The notes: generated from the sequence alone by a model not told the origin. 64,000 bases of DNA from CAZRVH01 sp964603635 (GCA_964603635.1 CAZRVH010000001.1:124001-188000); one strand, 5' to 3'; counted from the first letter of the stretch, positions 33,557-42,692 are shown. Made by a program: numbers and translations.

Positions 33557-35302
33557 ATGGCAATCGTATCCATGCAAAAAGTCGCGGTCCTGGCGCTCAA
33601 GTCGCAGCAAGAGCCGCTCCTCCAGCTCCTTCATGAGCAAGGGGTCCTGGAAATTTCCGAGGCGAGGGAGTCGTCCGGAAACGTCGATCACACGGAGGTG
33701 AATTTCCGCGTCGCGGACCTGGAGTTCGCCATCGGCACGCTGAAGAACGTCGCCTCCAAGAAGACCTTGGCCGCCATGAAAAAGGCGGAGACCGCCACGC
33801 CCGCGCAGGTCATCCATGCAGCGCACAACACGGATGTGCTCGCCATTGTCGAGCGCCTGAACAACATGGAAGACGAGGACAGGAACCTGGAGGCGATTGC
33901 CGCGGGCAAGAAGATCGTCGAGCACTCACTCGGGGGATCCGGTGCGGAATCCCCGGTATTCCTGTCCACCGGTTCCAATGCGGACATTGCGAAGGTGGGA
34001 GGGGATTCGGGGGAGGTCCACGGGCAGGTTTCCACCGTCGAGCAGGAATCCCGCGCCAAGGCCCGGAAGCAATTGGAGAGGAACGCGGCCGCGCGCGAAA
34101 AGCTCAGCGAAGAACTGCCGAATCTCGTCATGCTGCGTAAATTCCTCCAGTGGCTGGGCCAGAAGCAGGCCGCCCGCGAGGCGATGCGCACCACGAAGAC
34201 CGCGGTGATGCTCCAGGGATGGATCGCCGAGAACAAGTACGTCCACCTGCAGCACGCCTTGCAACAGATGCTGCCGGACGCGGCCATCGTGCCGCTTGCC
34301 GCGAACGACGGCGAGGCCCCGCCCGTGGAGCTGAAAAACAATCCGCTCCTCACGCCGTTCGAAAGCGTGACGAAGCTGTATGGACTGCCGCAGTACCATG
34401 AGATGGATCCCACGCCGTATCTGTCGCTCTTCTTCATTTTGTTCTTCGCGCTCTGCCTTACGGACGCGGGATACGGATTCGTGCAGGCGCTGGTCGCCGG
34501 CGCCGTCATCTGGAAGCTGAAAATCAAGGTAAAGGATAATCCCCTCGTCTGGTTGCTCTTCATCAGCGGGCTCGTGACGGTTGCCGTTTCCATCCCGTTC
34601 GGAGGATGGTTTGGCATGACGCCCCAGCAGGCCCCCGCCTTTATGACGGAAACCCGTGACGGCGTCCTGTGGTTCAAGGGCCAGGTGTGGAACCTCAGCG
34701 AACAGAAGGGCATCACCTTCCTGCAGAACCTCGCGCTCGTCCTGGGCGTCATCCACCTCACGTTCGGCATCGTGCTGTCCGCCGCGTGGAAGATCCGCAA
34801 CCGCGACTACGCCGCAGCCCTCTGGCAGGACGTGACGACCATCGGCGTCATCGCGACCCTCATCCTGACGTTCATGGGTCCCGCGGAATACAAGCAGACC
34901 GCGACGTACGCCTTGTACGCGGCCCTGGTGCTGATGGTGTGGGGCAAAGGCTACGGTTCCTCGTTTGGAAAGCGTGCGTTCATCGGATTGTTGCAGACGC
35001 TCAACTGGTTCCTGGGTATGATGGGTAACGTTCTTTCGTACCTCCGCATCCTCGCGCTCGGTCTCGTGACAGGTGCGCTCGCGTTCACGGTGAACCTCGT
35101 CGCGGAACAGATCGGAGCGTTGCTTCCGTGGTTCCTCGTCATCCCGTTCATGATCACGGTGTACATCGTGGGACATGCCGCCAACATCGCCCTCAACGTG
35201 CTCGGAGCGTTCATTCACTCGGGACGCCTGCAGTTCGTGGAGTTCTTCAGCCAGTTCTTCGAGGGAGGCGGCCGTCCGTTCAAGCCGTTCACCCGCGCCT
35301 AA
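33557..35302 (+). CDS. ntpI: V/A-type ATPase subunit I (a subunit)
   Basis: 581 residues. The N-terminal half (about 1-280) is a cytosolic coiled-coil stator domain starting MAIVSMQKVAVLALKSQQEPLLQLLHEQGVLEI; the C-terminal half has about seven to eight membrane helices (first ISLFFILFFALCLTDAGYG). The essential Arg-containing helix is in the region LSYLRILALGLVTGALAF (about 493-510). It forms the ion half-channels beside the K ring. It is slightly shorter than typical (about 650). It starts 6 bp after ntpF. Confidence 0.93.
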   Translation: MAIVSMQKVAVLALKSQQEPLLQLLHEQGVLEISEARESSGNVDHTEVNFRVADLEFAIGTLKNVASKKTLAAMKKAETATPAQVIHAAHNTDVLAIVERLNNMEDEDRNLEAIAAGKKIVEHSLGGSGAESPVFLSTGSNADIAKVGGDSGEVHGQVSTVEQESRAKARKQLERNAAAREKLSEELPNLVMLRKFLQWLGQKQAAREAMRTTKTAVMLQGWIAENKYVHLQHALQQMLPDAAIVPLAANDGEAPPVELKNNPLLTPFESVTKLYGLPQYHEMDPTPYLSLFFILFFALCLTDAGYGFVQALVAGAVIWKLKIKVKDNPLVWLLFISGLVTVAVSIPFGGWFGMTPQQAPAFMTETRDGVLWFKGQVWNLSEQKGITFLQNLALVLGVIHLTFGIVLSAAWKIRNRDYAAALWQDVTTIGVIATLILTFMGPAEYKQTATYALYAALVLMVWGKGYGSSFGKRAFIGLLQTLNWFLGMMGNVLSYLRILALGLVTGALAFTVNLVAEQIGALLPWFLVIPFMITVYIVGHAANIALNVLGAFIHSGRLQFVEFFSQFFEGGGRPFKPFTRA

Positions 35303-35337
35303 TCCGCATTCCTTTCCATCTCTTTCCTTCCATCCTT

Positions 35338-35952
35338 ATGGGTAAGACATTCTCCCTCCTCACCGGCCTCGCCGCAGCCTTGCTGCCCGCGGTCGCATTC
35401 GCGCAGGAAGCCGCCGATCCCGCAACGGGAACGGGCCTCCTCGACGCGGCTCTCGCCACTTCCGACCACTGGGCGCTCGCGCTCGCGTTCGTCGGCGCCG
35501 GCATGGCCACGGCCATCCCGTGCTACGGTTCCTCCATCGGAGTCTCCATCGTGGGACAGGCCGGTTCGGGACTGATCACCGAGAAGCCGGATCTTGCCGG
35601 ACGCGTCATCACGCTCGCGGTCATCCCGGGTTCCCAGGGTCTGTACGGCATGGTTATCTCCTTGCTCTTCCTCTTCAACTACGCCCCGCCGATCCTGAAC
35701 GGAACCGTGTCGTTGAACATCACGGACGGAGTCGCGCTGTTCGCCGCCTTCATCCCCGTCACGCTCGCCTGCTTCGGATCTTCCCCGTACCAGGGCAAGG
35801 TCTGCGCCGCCGGCATGCACATGCTCGCGAAGGACAGCGGACTCATGGGACGCGTCATCACGCTCGCGGCCCTCGTGGAAACGTACGCCCTTCTCGGATT
35901 CCTTATCTCGTTCTTCATGCTGAACGCCCTGCGCGACAGCATCCTGAGCTGA
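35338..35952 (+). CDS. ntpK: V/A-type ATPase subunit K (rotor ring)
   Basis: 204 residues from ATG 35338. Four membrane helices after an unusual N-terminal extension (1-23) that looks like a signal peptide ending AFAQEA. The ion-site residues match Enterococcus NtpK: PGSQGLYG (Ser99, Gln100 for Thr64, Gln65), YQGKVCAAG (Gln152 for Gln110) and LVETYALLGF (Glu181 for Glu139). Only one carboxylate per two hairpins is present, as in V-type rings. The set suggests Na+ specificity. Its leader is pyrimidine-rich without Shine-Dalgarno. Confidence 0.93.
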   Translation: MGKTFSLLTGLAAALLPAVAFAQEAADPATGTGLLDAALATSDHWALALAFVGAGMATAIPCYGSSIGVSIVGQAGSGLITEKPDLAGRVITLAVIPGSQGLYGMVISLLFLFNYAPPILNGTVSLNITDGVALFAAFIPVTLACFGSSPYQGKVCAAGMHMLAKDSGLMGRVITLAALVETYALLGFLISFFMLNALRDSILS

Positions 35953-35971
35953 TTCCTTCCCGATTTTCCCC

Positions 35972-36523
35972 ATGTCGTTCAAGCATCTTCTCCAATCCAT
36001 CGTCACCGAAGCGGACCAGCGCATCTCCGATGCGAAGAAAGCGCATATGGATCGCATGCACGCACTCGAGGCGGCGCATGACCGTGCGCTCGACGGCATC
36101 AAAAAGAACGCCCAGGATCGCCTCAGCGAGCGAAAGAGATCGCTCAAGGAAAAAGCAGAGTCGCTGGGACGCATTTCCGCTTCCAAGCTTCTTCTGAAGG
36201 CGAAGAACGCGGAGATCGACGCGCTCTACGACGCGGTGCTGGAGGATCTGAAAAAACTCGACAAGGCGGGATTGGAATCCTTTTTCAAGAAAGCATTGGA
36301 GATGGCGGGAGAAGGAACCATCCGCGCCGCGAAGGAGCATGAGGCGATCCTCAAGAAGATCGCCGGAAAGGGTTTCGAGATGGGCGAGACGCTCCCCAAG
36401 TCGCAAGGCGGATTCACCGTTTCCACGGCCACGAGAGAATGGAACTTCACGTTTGATTTCCTCGTGCATCAGAGTCTCCGTCCTTCGACGGAAATCGATG
36501 CCGCCGCAGCTTTGTTCGCATGA
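35972..36523 (+). CDS. ntpE: V/A-type ATPase subunit E
   Basis: 183 residues. A long N-terminal helix (about 1-80) rich in Lys/Glu/Ala (SIVTEADQRISDAKKAH) is followed by an alpha/beta C-terminal domain (about 90-183) with GGFTVSTATREWNFTFDFLV, the part that contacts the catalytic head. It pairs with the NtpF-like subunit as a peripheral stalk. Its stop overlaps the ntpC start by 4 nt (ATGA at 36520). Confidence 0.87.
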   Translation: MSFKHLLQSIVTEADQRISDAKKAHMDRMHALEAAHDRALDGIKKNAQDRLSERKRSLKEKAESLGRISASKLLLKAKNAEIDALYDAVLEDLKKLDKAGLESFFKKALEMAGEGTIRAAKEHEAILKKIAGKGFEMGETLPKSQGGFTVSTATREWNFTFDFLVHQSLRPSTEIDAAAALFA

Positions 36524-37503
36524 CGTCCACCGACTTCGCCTACGGCTACGGAAGGGTCGGGGTGCTGCAGCAGCAGCTCCTGAGCAAGCCCGACGTGGAC
36601 CGCATGGTCGGCGCGCACAACGATAAGGAACTGCGCCACGTGCTGTCCGATATCGCGCTCACCGCGCGCGTCATGCCGCAGGACGATCTGTCCCGCGTCG
36701 TTCCGTCCCTGGAACTCTGGCTGAAAGACGAAGTACGTCGCATGTCCCCGCCCGAAAGCCGCGACACGTTCGACATCATATGGCTGCGCGAGGACGTGCC
36801 CGTCATCGCCCTGCTCCTGAAACAGTACCTGGGTTTCGCTCCCAAGACCGATGATGCCGGCATGGGAATCACGGCCTACGACCACGACGCGCTTCGGAAG
36901 CTCGTGTGGGAAGGAGAGCGCGGTTCGCTCCCCGAGGATCTCGCGCACTTCGTGGAAGAGCTCAAGCACGAAAGCGGTATCAAACCTCAGGACATCGATC
37001 ACAAGGTTGCGGTGTTCGTTGCCGAGAAGCAAATGGAGCTTGCCAAGGCGTCGGGCAGCAAGCTTATCAAGCAGTATGTCGCGCATCTCATCGATCTCCA
37101 GAACATCCGCACGTCGCGCCGGCTTACGCCGGGCGAGGACGGAACGGATCACTTCCTTCCGGGAGGAGAGATCGACACGATGCGCCTTACGGGCGATCCG
37201 CGTTCGCTCGCGCTGCTCATCCATTCGTCTTCCCTGCCGAATGTGCTCGCGGACAGCGTCATGAACGAAAAGAACTCCGCGTTGGCGTTGGAACGCGCCC
37301 TGAACCTCGCCCTCGCCCATGATATCGCCGCCATGCGCGCCATCCCGCTTGGCATCGAGGCGATCTTTGCCTTTGCCGTCATGGCCCTCTCCCAGACACT
37401 CATGCTCCGCACCATCCTCATCGGAAAGGCCGCGCAGCTCACAGGCGGAGAGATTTCCCAGATGCTGCCGCCTATCTTTTCCACTTCCGTCGAAAACGCA
37501 TGA
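36520..37503 (+). CDS. ntpC: V/A-type ATPase subunit C (d-type socket)
   Basis: 327 residues, all helical, as typical for the funnel-shaped subunit that links the central stalk to the K ring. The start FAYGYGRVGVLQQQLLSKPDVDRMV and repeated motifs such as DNxELRHVL and IVGLxxQ-like helices match the family (three homologous three-helix units). Four-nucleotide overlaps with both ntpE and ntpG show tight coupling. Confidence 0.85.
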   Translation: MTSTDFAYGYGRVGVLQQQLLSKPDVDRMVGAHNDKELRHVLSDIALTARVMPQDDLSRVVPSLELWLKDEVRRMSPPESRDTFDIIWLREDVPVIALLLKQYLGFAPKTDDAGMGITAYDHDALRKLVWEGERGSLPEDLAHFVEELKHESGIKPQDIDHKVAVFVAEKQMELAKASGSKLIKQYVAHLIDLQNIRTSRRLTPGEDGTDHFLPGGEIDTMRLTGDPRSLALLIHSSSLPNVLADSVMNEKNSALALERALNLALAHDIAAMRAIPLGIEAIFAFAVMALSQTLMLRTILIGKAAQLTGGEISQMLPPIFSTSVENA

Positions 37504-37850
37504 ACTACCGCATCGCGATCGTCGGCCCGAAGGAAGCCGTGGAAGGGTTCGCCCTCCTGGGCGTCGACATCGTGCCCGCGTATACGGTGCAGGAGACGGT
37601 TGCGGCACTCCTGGATCTCAAGAAGAAAACCGTCACCGACGACAGCGGCCGCGAGCAGCCCGCGTACGGCATTCTCTTCGTGATCGAAGAAATTGCCTCC
37701 CAGATTTCCCCGGAAGACGACAAGAGATTGAGCAGGGGAACGCTTCCCGCGATCGTCGCGCTTCCGTCGCATCGCGGATCCACGGGCTATGGCGAAGAGA
37801 AGCTGCGCTCCCTCGTGGAACGCGCGATCGGTTCCAATATCCTCGCATAA
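37500..37850 (+). CDS. ntpG: V/A-type ATPase subunit F (NtpG, central stalk)
   Basis: 116 residues. The Rossmann-like fold is seen in YRIAIVGPKEAVEGFALLGVDIVPAYT, YGILFVIEEIASQI and AIVALPSHRGSTGYGEEKLRSLVERAIG, all standard for subunit F. It binds subunit D in the rotor shaft. Four-base overlap with ntpC. Confidence 0.88.
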   Translation: MNYRIAIVGPKEAVEGFALLGVDIVPAYTVQETVAALLDLKKKTVTDDSGREQPAYGILFVIEEIASQISPEDDKRLSRGTLPAIVALPSHRGSTGYGEEKLRSLVERAIGSNILA

Positions 37851-37883
37851 TGCCCCTTTCCCATCTCCCCTTTCCCTTTTCCC

Positions 37884-39665
37884 ATGAATCCCACCATTAC
37901 AAAAGTAGCCGGACCACTCGTTGTAGCGACTGGTATGCGCCATGCCAAGATGTACGAAGTCGTCCGCGTTTCCAACGAACGGCTGATCGGCGAAGTCATC
38001 GAGCTCAAGGGCGACGAGGCGTCCATCCAGGTGTACGAGGAAACCTCCGGCATCAAGCCGGGGGAACCCGTGGAACTGACGGGAGATACGCTGTCGGTCG
38101 AACTCGCTCCTGGCATCCTTACGTCCATCTTCGACGGTATCCAGCGTCCGCTGGAGCTCATCGAGAAGGAGGCGAATAGTCCGTACATCACGCGCGGCAT
38201 TTCCGTGCCGGCATTGGATCGTAAAAAGAAGTGGGATTTCTCTCCCATTGCCAAGGCAGGGGATGAAGTCGTCGCAGGTGATTTCCTCGGTTCCGTGCAG
38301 GAAACGACGCTCATCGAACACCGCATCATGGTGCCGGCGAACGTGAAGGGAACCGCGACGGTGAAGAAGGTGATGTCCGGTTCGTTCACCATCGAGCAGA
38401 CGGTTGCCGTGTTGGAGTTGGAAAACGGCGAAGAACTGGAAGTGCAGATGCTCCAGAAGTGGCCGATCCGCATCCCGCGCCCCGTGAAGGACAAGATCCC
38501 CGCGAATATCCCGCTTGCGACGGGCATGCGCGTGCTCGACACGATGTTCCCCATGGCCAAGGGCGGAGCCGCCTGCATTCCGGGTCCGTTCGGAGCTGGC
38601 AAGACGGTGACGCAGCAGAGCCTCGCGAAGTTCTGCACGGCGCAGGTGATCGTCTACATCGGTTGCGGCGAGCGCGGAAACGAGATGACGGAAGTTCTCA
38701 CGGAATTCCCGCACCTCACCGATCCGAACACCGACGAGCCGCTCATGAAGCGCACGACTCTCATCGCCAACACGTCGAACATGCCGGTGGCCGCGCGCGA
38801 AGCGTCCGTCTACACGGGCATCACCATCGCCGAGTATTACCGCGACATGGGTTACGATGTCGCGTTGATGGCCGACTCCACGTCCCGCTGGGCCGAGGCC
38901 ATGCGTGAAATGTCCGGACGTTTGGAAGAAATGCCGGGTGAAGAAGGTTATCCCGCATACCTCGGTTCCCGCACGGCAGGCTTCTACGAACGCGCCGGTC
39001 GCGTGCAGTGCCTCGGGTCCGACGACAAGCGCTTGGGCTCCCTCTCCGTCATTGGAGCAGTGTCGCCTGCAGGAGGAGACTTCTCCGAGCCTGTGACCCA
39101 AAATACGTTGCGCGTGACGAAAGTCTTCTGGGCACTCGACGCGAAATTGGCTTACAAACGCCATTTCCCGAGTATCCACTGGCTCCAGAGCTACTCGCTC
39201 TACACGGAAGCATTGAGTGATTACTTCGTGAAGGAAATCGACCCCGCGTTCTCCAAGAACCGCGAGCGCGCGCAGACCATCCTGCAGGACGAAAGCAGAC
39301 TTGAGGAAATCGTCCGACTCGTCGGTATGGAATCCCTTTCCCCGCGCGAACAGCTCACATTGGAAACCGCGAAGATGATCCGCGAGGACTTCCTCTTCCA
39401 AAACGCCTTCGATCCCATCGATGCCTACACGTCCCTGAAGAAACAGTTCCGCCTCATGAAGGCGATCCTGCTCTTCCAGGACTGCGCGCTGGAGCTTATC
39501 GACCAGGACGACTTCCCGATGCAGCAGTTGCGCAAGCTTCCCGTCAAAGACGCCATCGCGAAAGCCCACTTCATCACCGAAGACAAACTTGCGGACTTCG
39601 ACGCATTGGATGAACAGATCCGCTCCGAAGTGTCCGCCCTCCGCTCGACCGCGACGGCCGCCTAA
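37884..39665 (+). CDS. ntpA: V/A-type ATPase catalytic subunit A
   Basis: 593 residues, full length. Beta-barrel start ITKVAGPLVVATGMRHAKMYEVVRV, the bulge domain (about 110-200), P-loop GPFGAGKT (234-241), catalytic Glu in GERGNEM (262-268), MADSTSRWAEAMREMSGRLEEMPGEEGYPAYL and the C-terminal helical domain. It hydrolyses or makes ATP at the A/B interface. A 33-bp pyrimidine-rich spacer without Shine-Dalgarno separates it from ntpG. Confidence 0.97.
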   Translation: MNPTITKVAGPLVVATGMRHAKMYEVVRVSNERLIGEVIELKGDEASIQVYEETSGIKPGEPVELTGDTLSVELAPGILTSIFDGIQRPLELIEKEANSPYITRGISVPALDRKKKWDFSPIAKAGDEVVAGDFLGSVQETTLIEHRIMVPANVKGTATVKKVMSGSFTIEQTVAVLELENGEELEVQMLQKWPIRIPRPVKDKIPANIPLATGMRVLDTMFPMAKGGAACIPGPFGAGKTVTQQSLAKFCTAQVIVYIGCGERGNEMTEVLTEFPHLTDPNTDEPLMKRTTLIANTSNMPVAAREASVYTGITIAEYYRDMGYDVALMADSTSRWAEAMREMSGRLEEMPGEEGYPAYLGSRTAGFYERAGRVQCLGSDDKRLGSLSVIGAVSPAGGDFSEPVTQNTLRVTKVFWALDAKLAYKRHFPSIHWLQSYSLYTEALSDYFVKEIDPAFSKNRERAQTILQDESRLEEIVRLVGMESLSPREQLTLETAKMIREDFLFQNAFDPIDAYTSLKKQFRLMKAILLFQDCALELIDQDDFPMQQLRKLPVKDAIAKAHFITEDKLADFDALDEQIRSEVSALRSTATAA

Positions 39666-39692
39666 CCCTACTCCTAATCCCAACCCTCATTT

Positions 39693-41126
39693 ATGTCTAT
39701 CGCATCCTACAAGACCGTCGCCAGCATCACAGGCCCGCTCCTCATCGTGGAGCAGGTCGAAGGCGTCGCCTACGACGAACTCTGCGAAGTCGAGCTTCCG
39801 GACGGCAGCCGCCGCCTCGGCAAAGTGCTGGAAGCGCGCACCGGCATGGCCGTCATCCAGCTGTTTGAAACCACGCAGGATCTCTCCATCGCCACGACCC
39901 AAGTCCGCTTCCTCGGCCGCCGCTTCGAACTCCCTGTGAGCGAGGACATCCTCGGACGTGTGTTTTCCGGCTCCGGTAAGCCAATCGACGGAGGTCCAGC
40001 GATCGTCGCCGAGAAGAAGATCGACATCAACGGCGCGCCGATCAACCCTTCGGTCCGCGAGTTCCCGGACGACTTCATCCAGACGGGCATCAGCTCCATC
40101 GACGTCTTGAACACGCTCGTCCGCGGACAGAAACTCCCGATCTTCTCGGGCGCCGGTCTGCCGCACAACAAGCTGGCCGCGCAGATCGCCCGCCAGGCAC
40201 GCGTGCTGACATCCAAGGAAGTGGAAGAGGCGACGGGCAAGCTGAAGGAGAAGCAGGACGACACCGACGAGAAGTTCGCCGTCGTCTTCGCCGCCATGGG
40301 AGTCACCTACGAAGAAGCCCGCTTCTTCCAGGAGGAATTCGAACGCACCGGTGCACTCTCCCGCACGGTCCTGTTCGTGAACACAGCCGATAATCCCGTC
40401 GTGGAACGCATCGCCACTCCGCGTCTCGCGCTTACCGCCGCCGAGTACCTCGCGTTCGAGAAGGGCTACCACGTCACCGTGATCATGACGGACATGACCA
40501 ACTACTGCGAGGCTCTGCGCGAAGTGTCGTCCGCCCGCAAGGAAGTGCCGGGACGCCGCGGCTACCCGGGATACCTCTACACCGACCTTGCCACCATGTA
40601 CGAGCGCGCCGGACGCATCCGCGGACGCACGGGCTCCATCACCCAGATCCCCATCCTCACGATGCCGGAAGACGATGTCACCCATCCCATCCCGGATCTC
40701 ACCGGATACATCACGGAAGGACAGATCCGTTTGGATCGCGGCCTCTTCCAGAAAGGCGCCACGCCCCCGGTCATCCCGATGGGCTCCCTCTCCCGCCTCA
40801 AGGGAAAGGCTCAGGGAAGCGGAAAAACGCGTGAAGACCACTCGGGTATGGACGCGCAGCTCACCGCCGCCTACGCGCGCGGCGTGGAGGTCCGCGAACT
40901 CGCGATCATCCTGGGCGAATCTTCCCTCAACGATACCGACAAGGCGTACCTGAAATTCGCCGATCGCTTCGAGAAGGAGTTCATCGCGCAGGGCGACAAC
41001 GAAGAGCGCTCCATCTACCGCTCGCTCGAAATCGGTTGGAACTTGCTCAAGGAATTGCCGAAGTCCGAGCTGAAACGCGTGAAGGGCGAACACATCGACA
41101 AGTATGGTGATCGAAGTGGTGACTGA
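39693..41126 (+). CDS. ntpB: V/A-type ATPase regulatory subunit B
   Basis: 477 residues. Typical B-subunit features: SITGPLLIVEQVEGVAYDELCEVEL, GRVFSGSGKPIDGGP, the non-canonical loop FSGAGLPHNKLAAQIARQ in place of a P-loop, DMTNYCEALREVSSARKEVPGRRGYPGYLYTDLA and the arginine-finger region. It forms the hexameric head with A. Length and order are normal. Confidence 0.97.
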   Translation: MSIASYKTVASITGPLLIVEQVEGVAYDELCEVELPDGSRRLGKVLEARTGMAVIQLFETTQDLSIATTQVRFLGRRFELPVSEDILGRVFSGSGKPIDGGPAIVAEKKIDINGAPINPSVREFPDDFIQTGISSIDVLNTLVRGQKLPIFSGAGLPHNKLAAQIARQARVLTSKEVEEATGKLKEKQDDTDEKFAVVFAAMGVTYEEARFFQEEFERTGALSRTVLFVNTADNPVVERIATPRLALTAAEYLAFEKGYHVTVIMTDMTNYCEALREVSSARKEVPGRRGYPGYLYTDLATMYERAGRIRGRTGSITQIPILTMPEDDVTHPIPDLTGYITEGQIRLDRGLFQKGATPPVIPMGSLSRLKGKAQGSGKTREDHSGMDAQLTAAYARGVEVRELAIILGESSLNDTDKAYLKFADRFEKEFIAQGDNEERSIYRSLEIGWNLLKELPKSELKRVKGEHIDKYGDRSGD

Positions 41127-41161
41127 TCAGTTTTCCTAGCCCTAATCCTAACCCTTTCTTC

Positions 41162-41791
41162 ATGGCTGTCCTCCGAGTCAATCCCACCCGAATGTCCCTC
41201 ATGGATCTCAAGCGTCGCACCGTCGCGGCGAAGCGAGGCCATAAGCTGTTGAAGGACAAGCAGGACGGACTCATGAAGCAGTTCCTGTCGATCGTCCGCG
41301 AGGCCAAGGCGCTGCGCGCGAAGGTGGAGGAAGATATGAGCACCGCGTTCCGCAGCTTCCTCCTGGCATCCGCGTGGATGACGGAGGTGCAGTTGAAGAA
41401 CGCGCTTTCCAGTCCTCAGGCGCAGATCGCATTGAGCGTCGAGACCGTGAACGTGATGAGCGTGAAGATCCCCAAGTTTACCGTCGTGCGTGGCGAGTTC
41501 GTACGTACCTACGCGCTGGCCACCACGAACGCGCTCCTCGACCAAGCCGTCGATGCGTTCCAACATGCGTTCGATACGCTCATCAAGCTCGCCGAGACGG
41601 AGAAGCAGGCGGAGAACATGGCGATCGAATTGGAAACCACCCGCCGCCGCGTGAACGCCTTGGAGCACAAAATGCTTCCGGATCTCAAAGATACGGTGAA
41701 GTTCATCAAGATGAAGCTCGATGAAAGCGAGCGCGCCGCCATCGTGGGCGTCATGCGCGTGAAGGCGAGCTTGGAGGAGAAGGAGGGGTAA
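41162..41791 (+). CDS. ntpD: V/A-type ATPase subunit D (central rotor shaft)
   Basis: 209 residues of long antiparallel helices. The N-terminal RVNPTRMSLMDLKRRTVAAKRGHKLLKDKQDGL and the C-terminal RRRVNALEHKMLPDLKDTVKFIKMKLDE are family hallmarks. It transmits rotation between head and K ring. It is the last gene of the operon; no clear terminator is seen before tRNA-Arg 61 bp downstream. Confidence 0.93.
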   Translation: MAVLRVNPTRMSLMDLKRRTVAAKRGHKLLKDKQDGLMKQFLSIVREAKALRAKVEEDMSTAFRSFLLASAWMTEVQLKNALSSPQAQIALSVETVNVMSVKIPKFTVVRGEFVRTYALATTNALLDQAVDAFQHAFDTLIKLAETEKQAENMAIELETTRRRVNALEHKMLPDLKDTVKFIKMKLDESERAAIVGVMRVKASLEEKEG

Positions 41792-41836
41792 TATTGAGAG
41801 GTATGAGATCGGCTCGGTATGTGGCTTATTTTAAGC

Positions 41837-41842
41837 TATAAT
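41837..41842 (+). promoter_or_regulatory. -10 box of tRNA-Arg(UCG)
   Basis: TATAAT, 10 nt before the first base of the tRNA. No convincing -35 was found. Confidence 0.6.
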
Positions 41843-41852
41843 AGGGATACCT

Positions 41853-41929
41853 GCCCGCGTAGCTCAGTTGGATAGAGCGCTTGGCTTCGAACCAAGAGGT
41901 CGTGGGTTCAATTCCTGCCGCGGGTACCA
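41853..41929 (+). tRNA. tRNA-Arg (UCG)
   Basis: Acceptor GCCCGCG/CGCGGGT, D-arm GCTC/GAGC, anticodon stem CTTGG/CCAAG with loop CTTCGAA (anticodon TCG), T-arm GTGGG TTCAATT CCTGC (one mismatch-type pair) and encoded CCA. The 3' end (41900-41929) is duplicated 121 bp downstream. Confidence 0.95.
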
Positions 41930-41948
41930 TCTTTATATATAGTCACAA

Positions 41949-42050
41949 GAAGCTCAGTTGGCTTTGTTTCGCTTGCGAAACAAACAGGATACAATTGCGT
42001 TTGGCTTCGCGCCGCAGCGCTCGTGGGTTCAATTCCTGCCGCGGGTACCA
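41949..42050 (+). pseudogene. Degenerate duplicate of tRNA-Arg(UCG)
   Basis: AAGCTCAGTTGG (D-arm 5' half) is followed by an inserted perfect hairpin TTTGTTTCG/CGAAACAAA, then GCGTTTGGCTTCG and a 30-nt perfect copy of the tRNA 3' end with CCA (42021-42050). The anticodon stem no longer pairs, so it is not a working tRNA. The NUDIX start codon lies 5 bp beyond its CCA. Confidence 0.75.
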
Positions 42051-42055
42051 TTTTT

Positions 42056-42475
42056 ATGAAAGAACATCGCATCAGCTCACGGGCCATCATTTTCCACGAA
42101 GGCAATCTCATCCTGATCCATCGCAAGTGGCGCAGGAAGGAATACTGGGTGACGCCCGGCGGCGGGGTGGAGGGTGACGAGACGTTGGAAGAAGCCGTGA
42201 AGCGCGAGGTGCGCGAGGAAATCGGCATCGAGATCACGGTGGGGGAGTTCGTATTGGAACTGAAGCGCGAATCCGAAGACCGCATCTCCGACCAGAAATT
42301 TTTCCTGTGCGAATACGTAAGCGGTGACATCGGCAGCGGGCGAGACGCGAAGATGTTGGCATCCGACGAAAAAGATTTTTACCAAGTGGTGCAGATTCCG
42401 GTCGATCAGTTATCGACAATCAACATCGTTCCTCCGCAAATCAAAAAATATATCCTCGCGCATCTGCCCAAGTGA
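42056..42475 (+). CDS. NUDIX hydrolase
   Basis: 139 residues from ATG 42056. The Nudix box GGGVEGDETLEEAVKREVREEIGIEI (about 35-60) is complete (GX5EX7REUXEEXGU). The start RISSRAIIFHEGNLILIHRKW and WVTPGG are typical of MutT/ADP-ribose-pyrophosphatase-like enzymes. The substrate is unknown; nucleotide-pool cleaning is common. It begins immediately after the tRNA-like duplicate, so its message may carry or be processed at a tRNA-like leader. Confidence 0.9.
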   Translation: MKEHRISSRAIIFHEGNLILIHRKWRRKEYWVTPGGGVEGDETLEEAVKREVREEIGIEITVGEFVLELKRESEDRISDQKFFLCEYVSGDIGSGRDAKMLASDEKDFYQVVQIPVDQLSTINIVPPQIKKYILAHLPK

Positions 42476-42692
42476 CGCATGCGCAAATCGACGAATGCGA
42501 TCAGGATTTTTTACGTATGAAATGAATCGACCGATGTATCAATAATTAAAGCCGTATACATCGATCCATAAACAGTGTGGAATCATAGGAATCTCTTGCG
42601 TAATCATGCGTGAAAAAATGGACTGACAACGCATTGTTTTTCGCAAGTTGATCTACTCGAATTCGGGAAAATCATTGCTACCATCTCTTCAT

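Noticed and set aside
37149..39683. 844-codon open frame on the minus strand
   Set aside because: It lies wholly antisense to ntpC, ntpG and ntpA, whose motifs are unmistakable; the frame is open only because of GC-rich codon bias.
41930..42050. A second working tRNA after tRNA-Arg
   Set aside because: The anticodon stem and acceptor 5' strand are missing; only the D-arm start and the 3' end are conserved.
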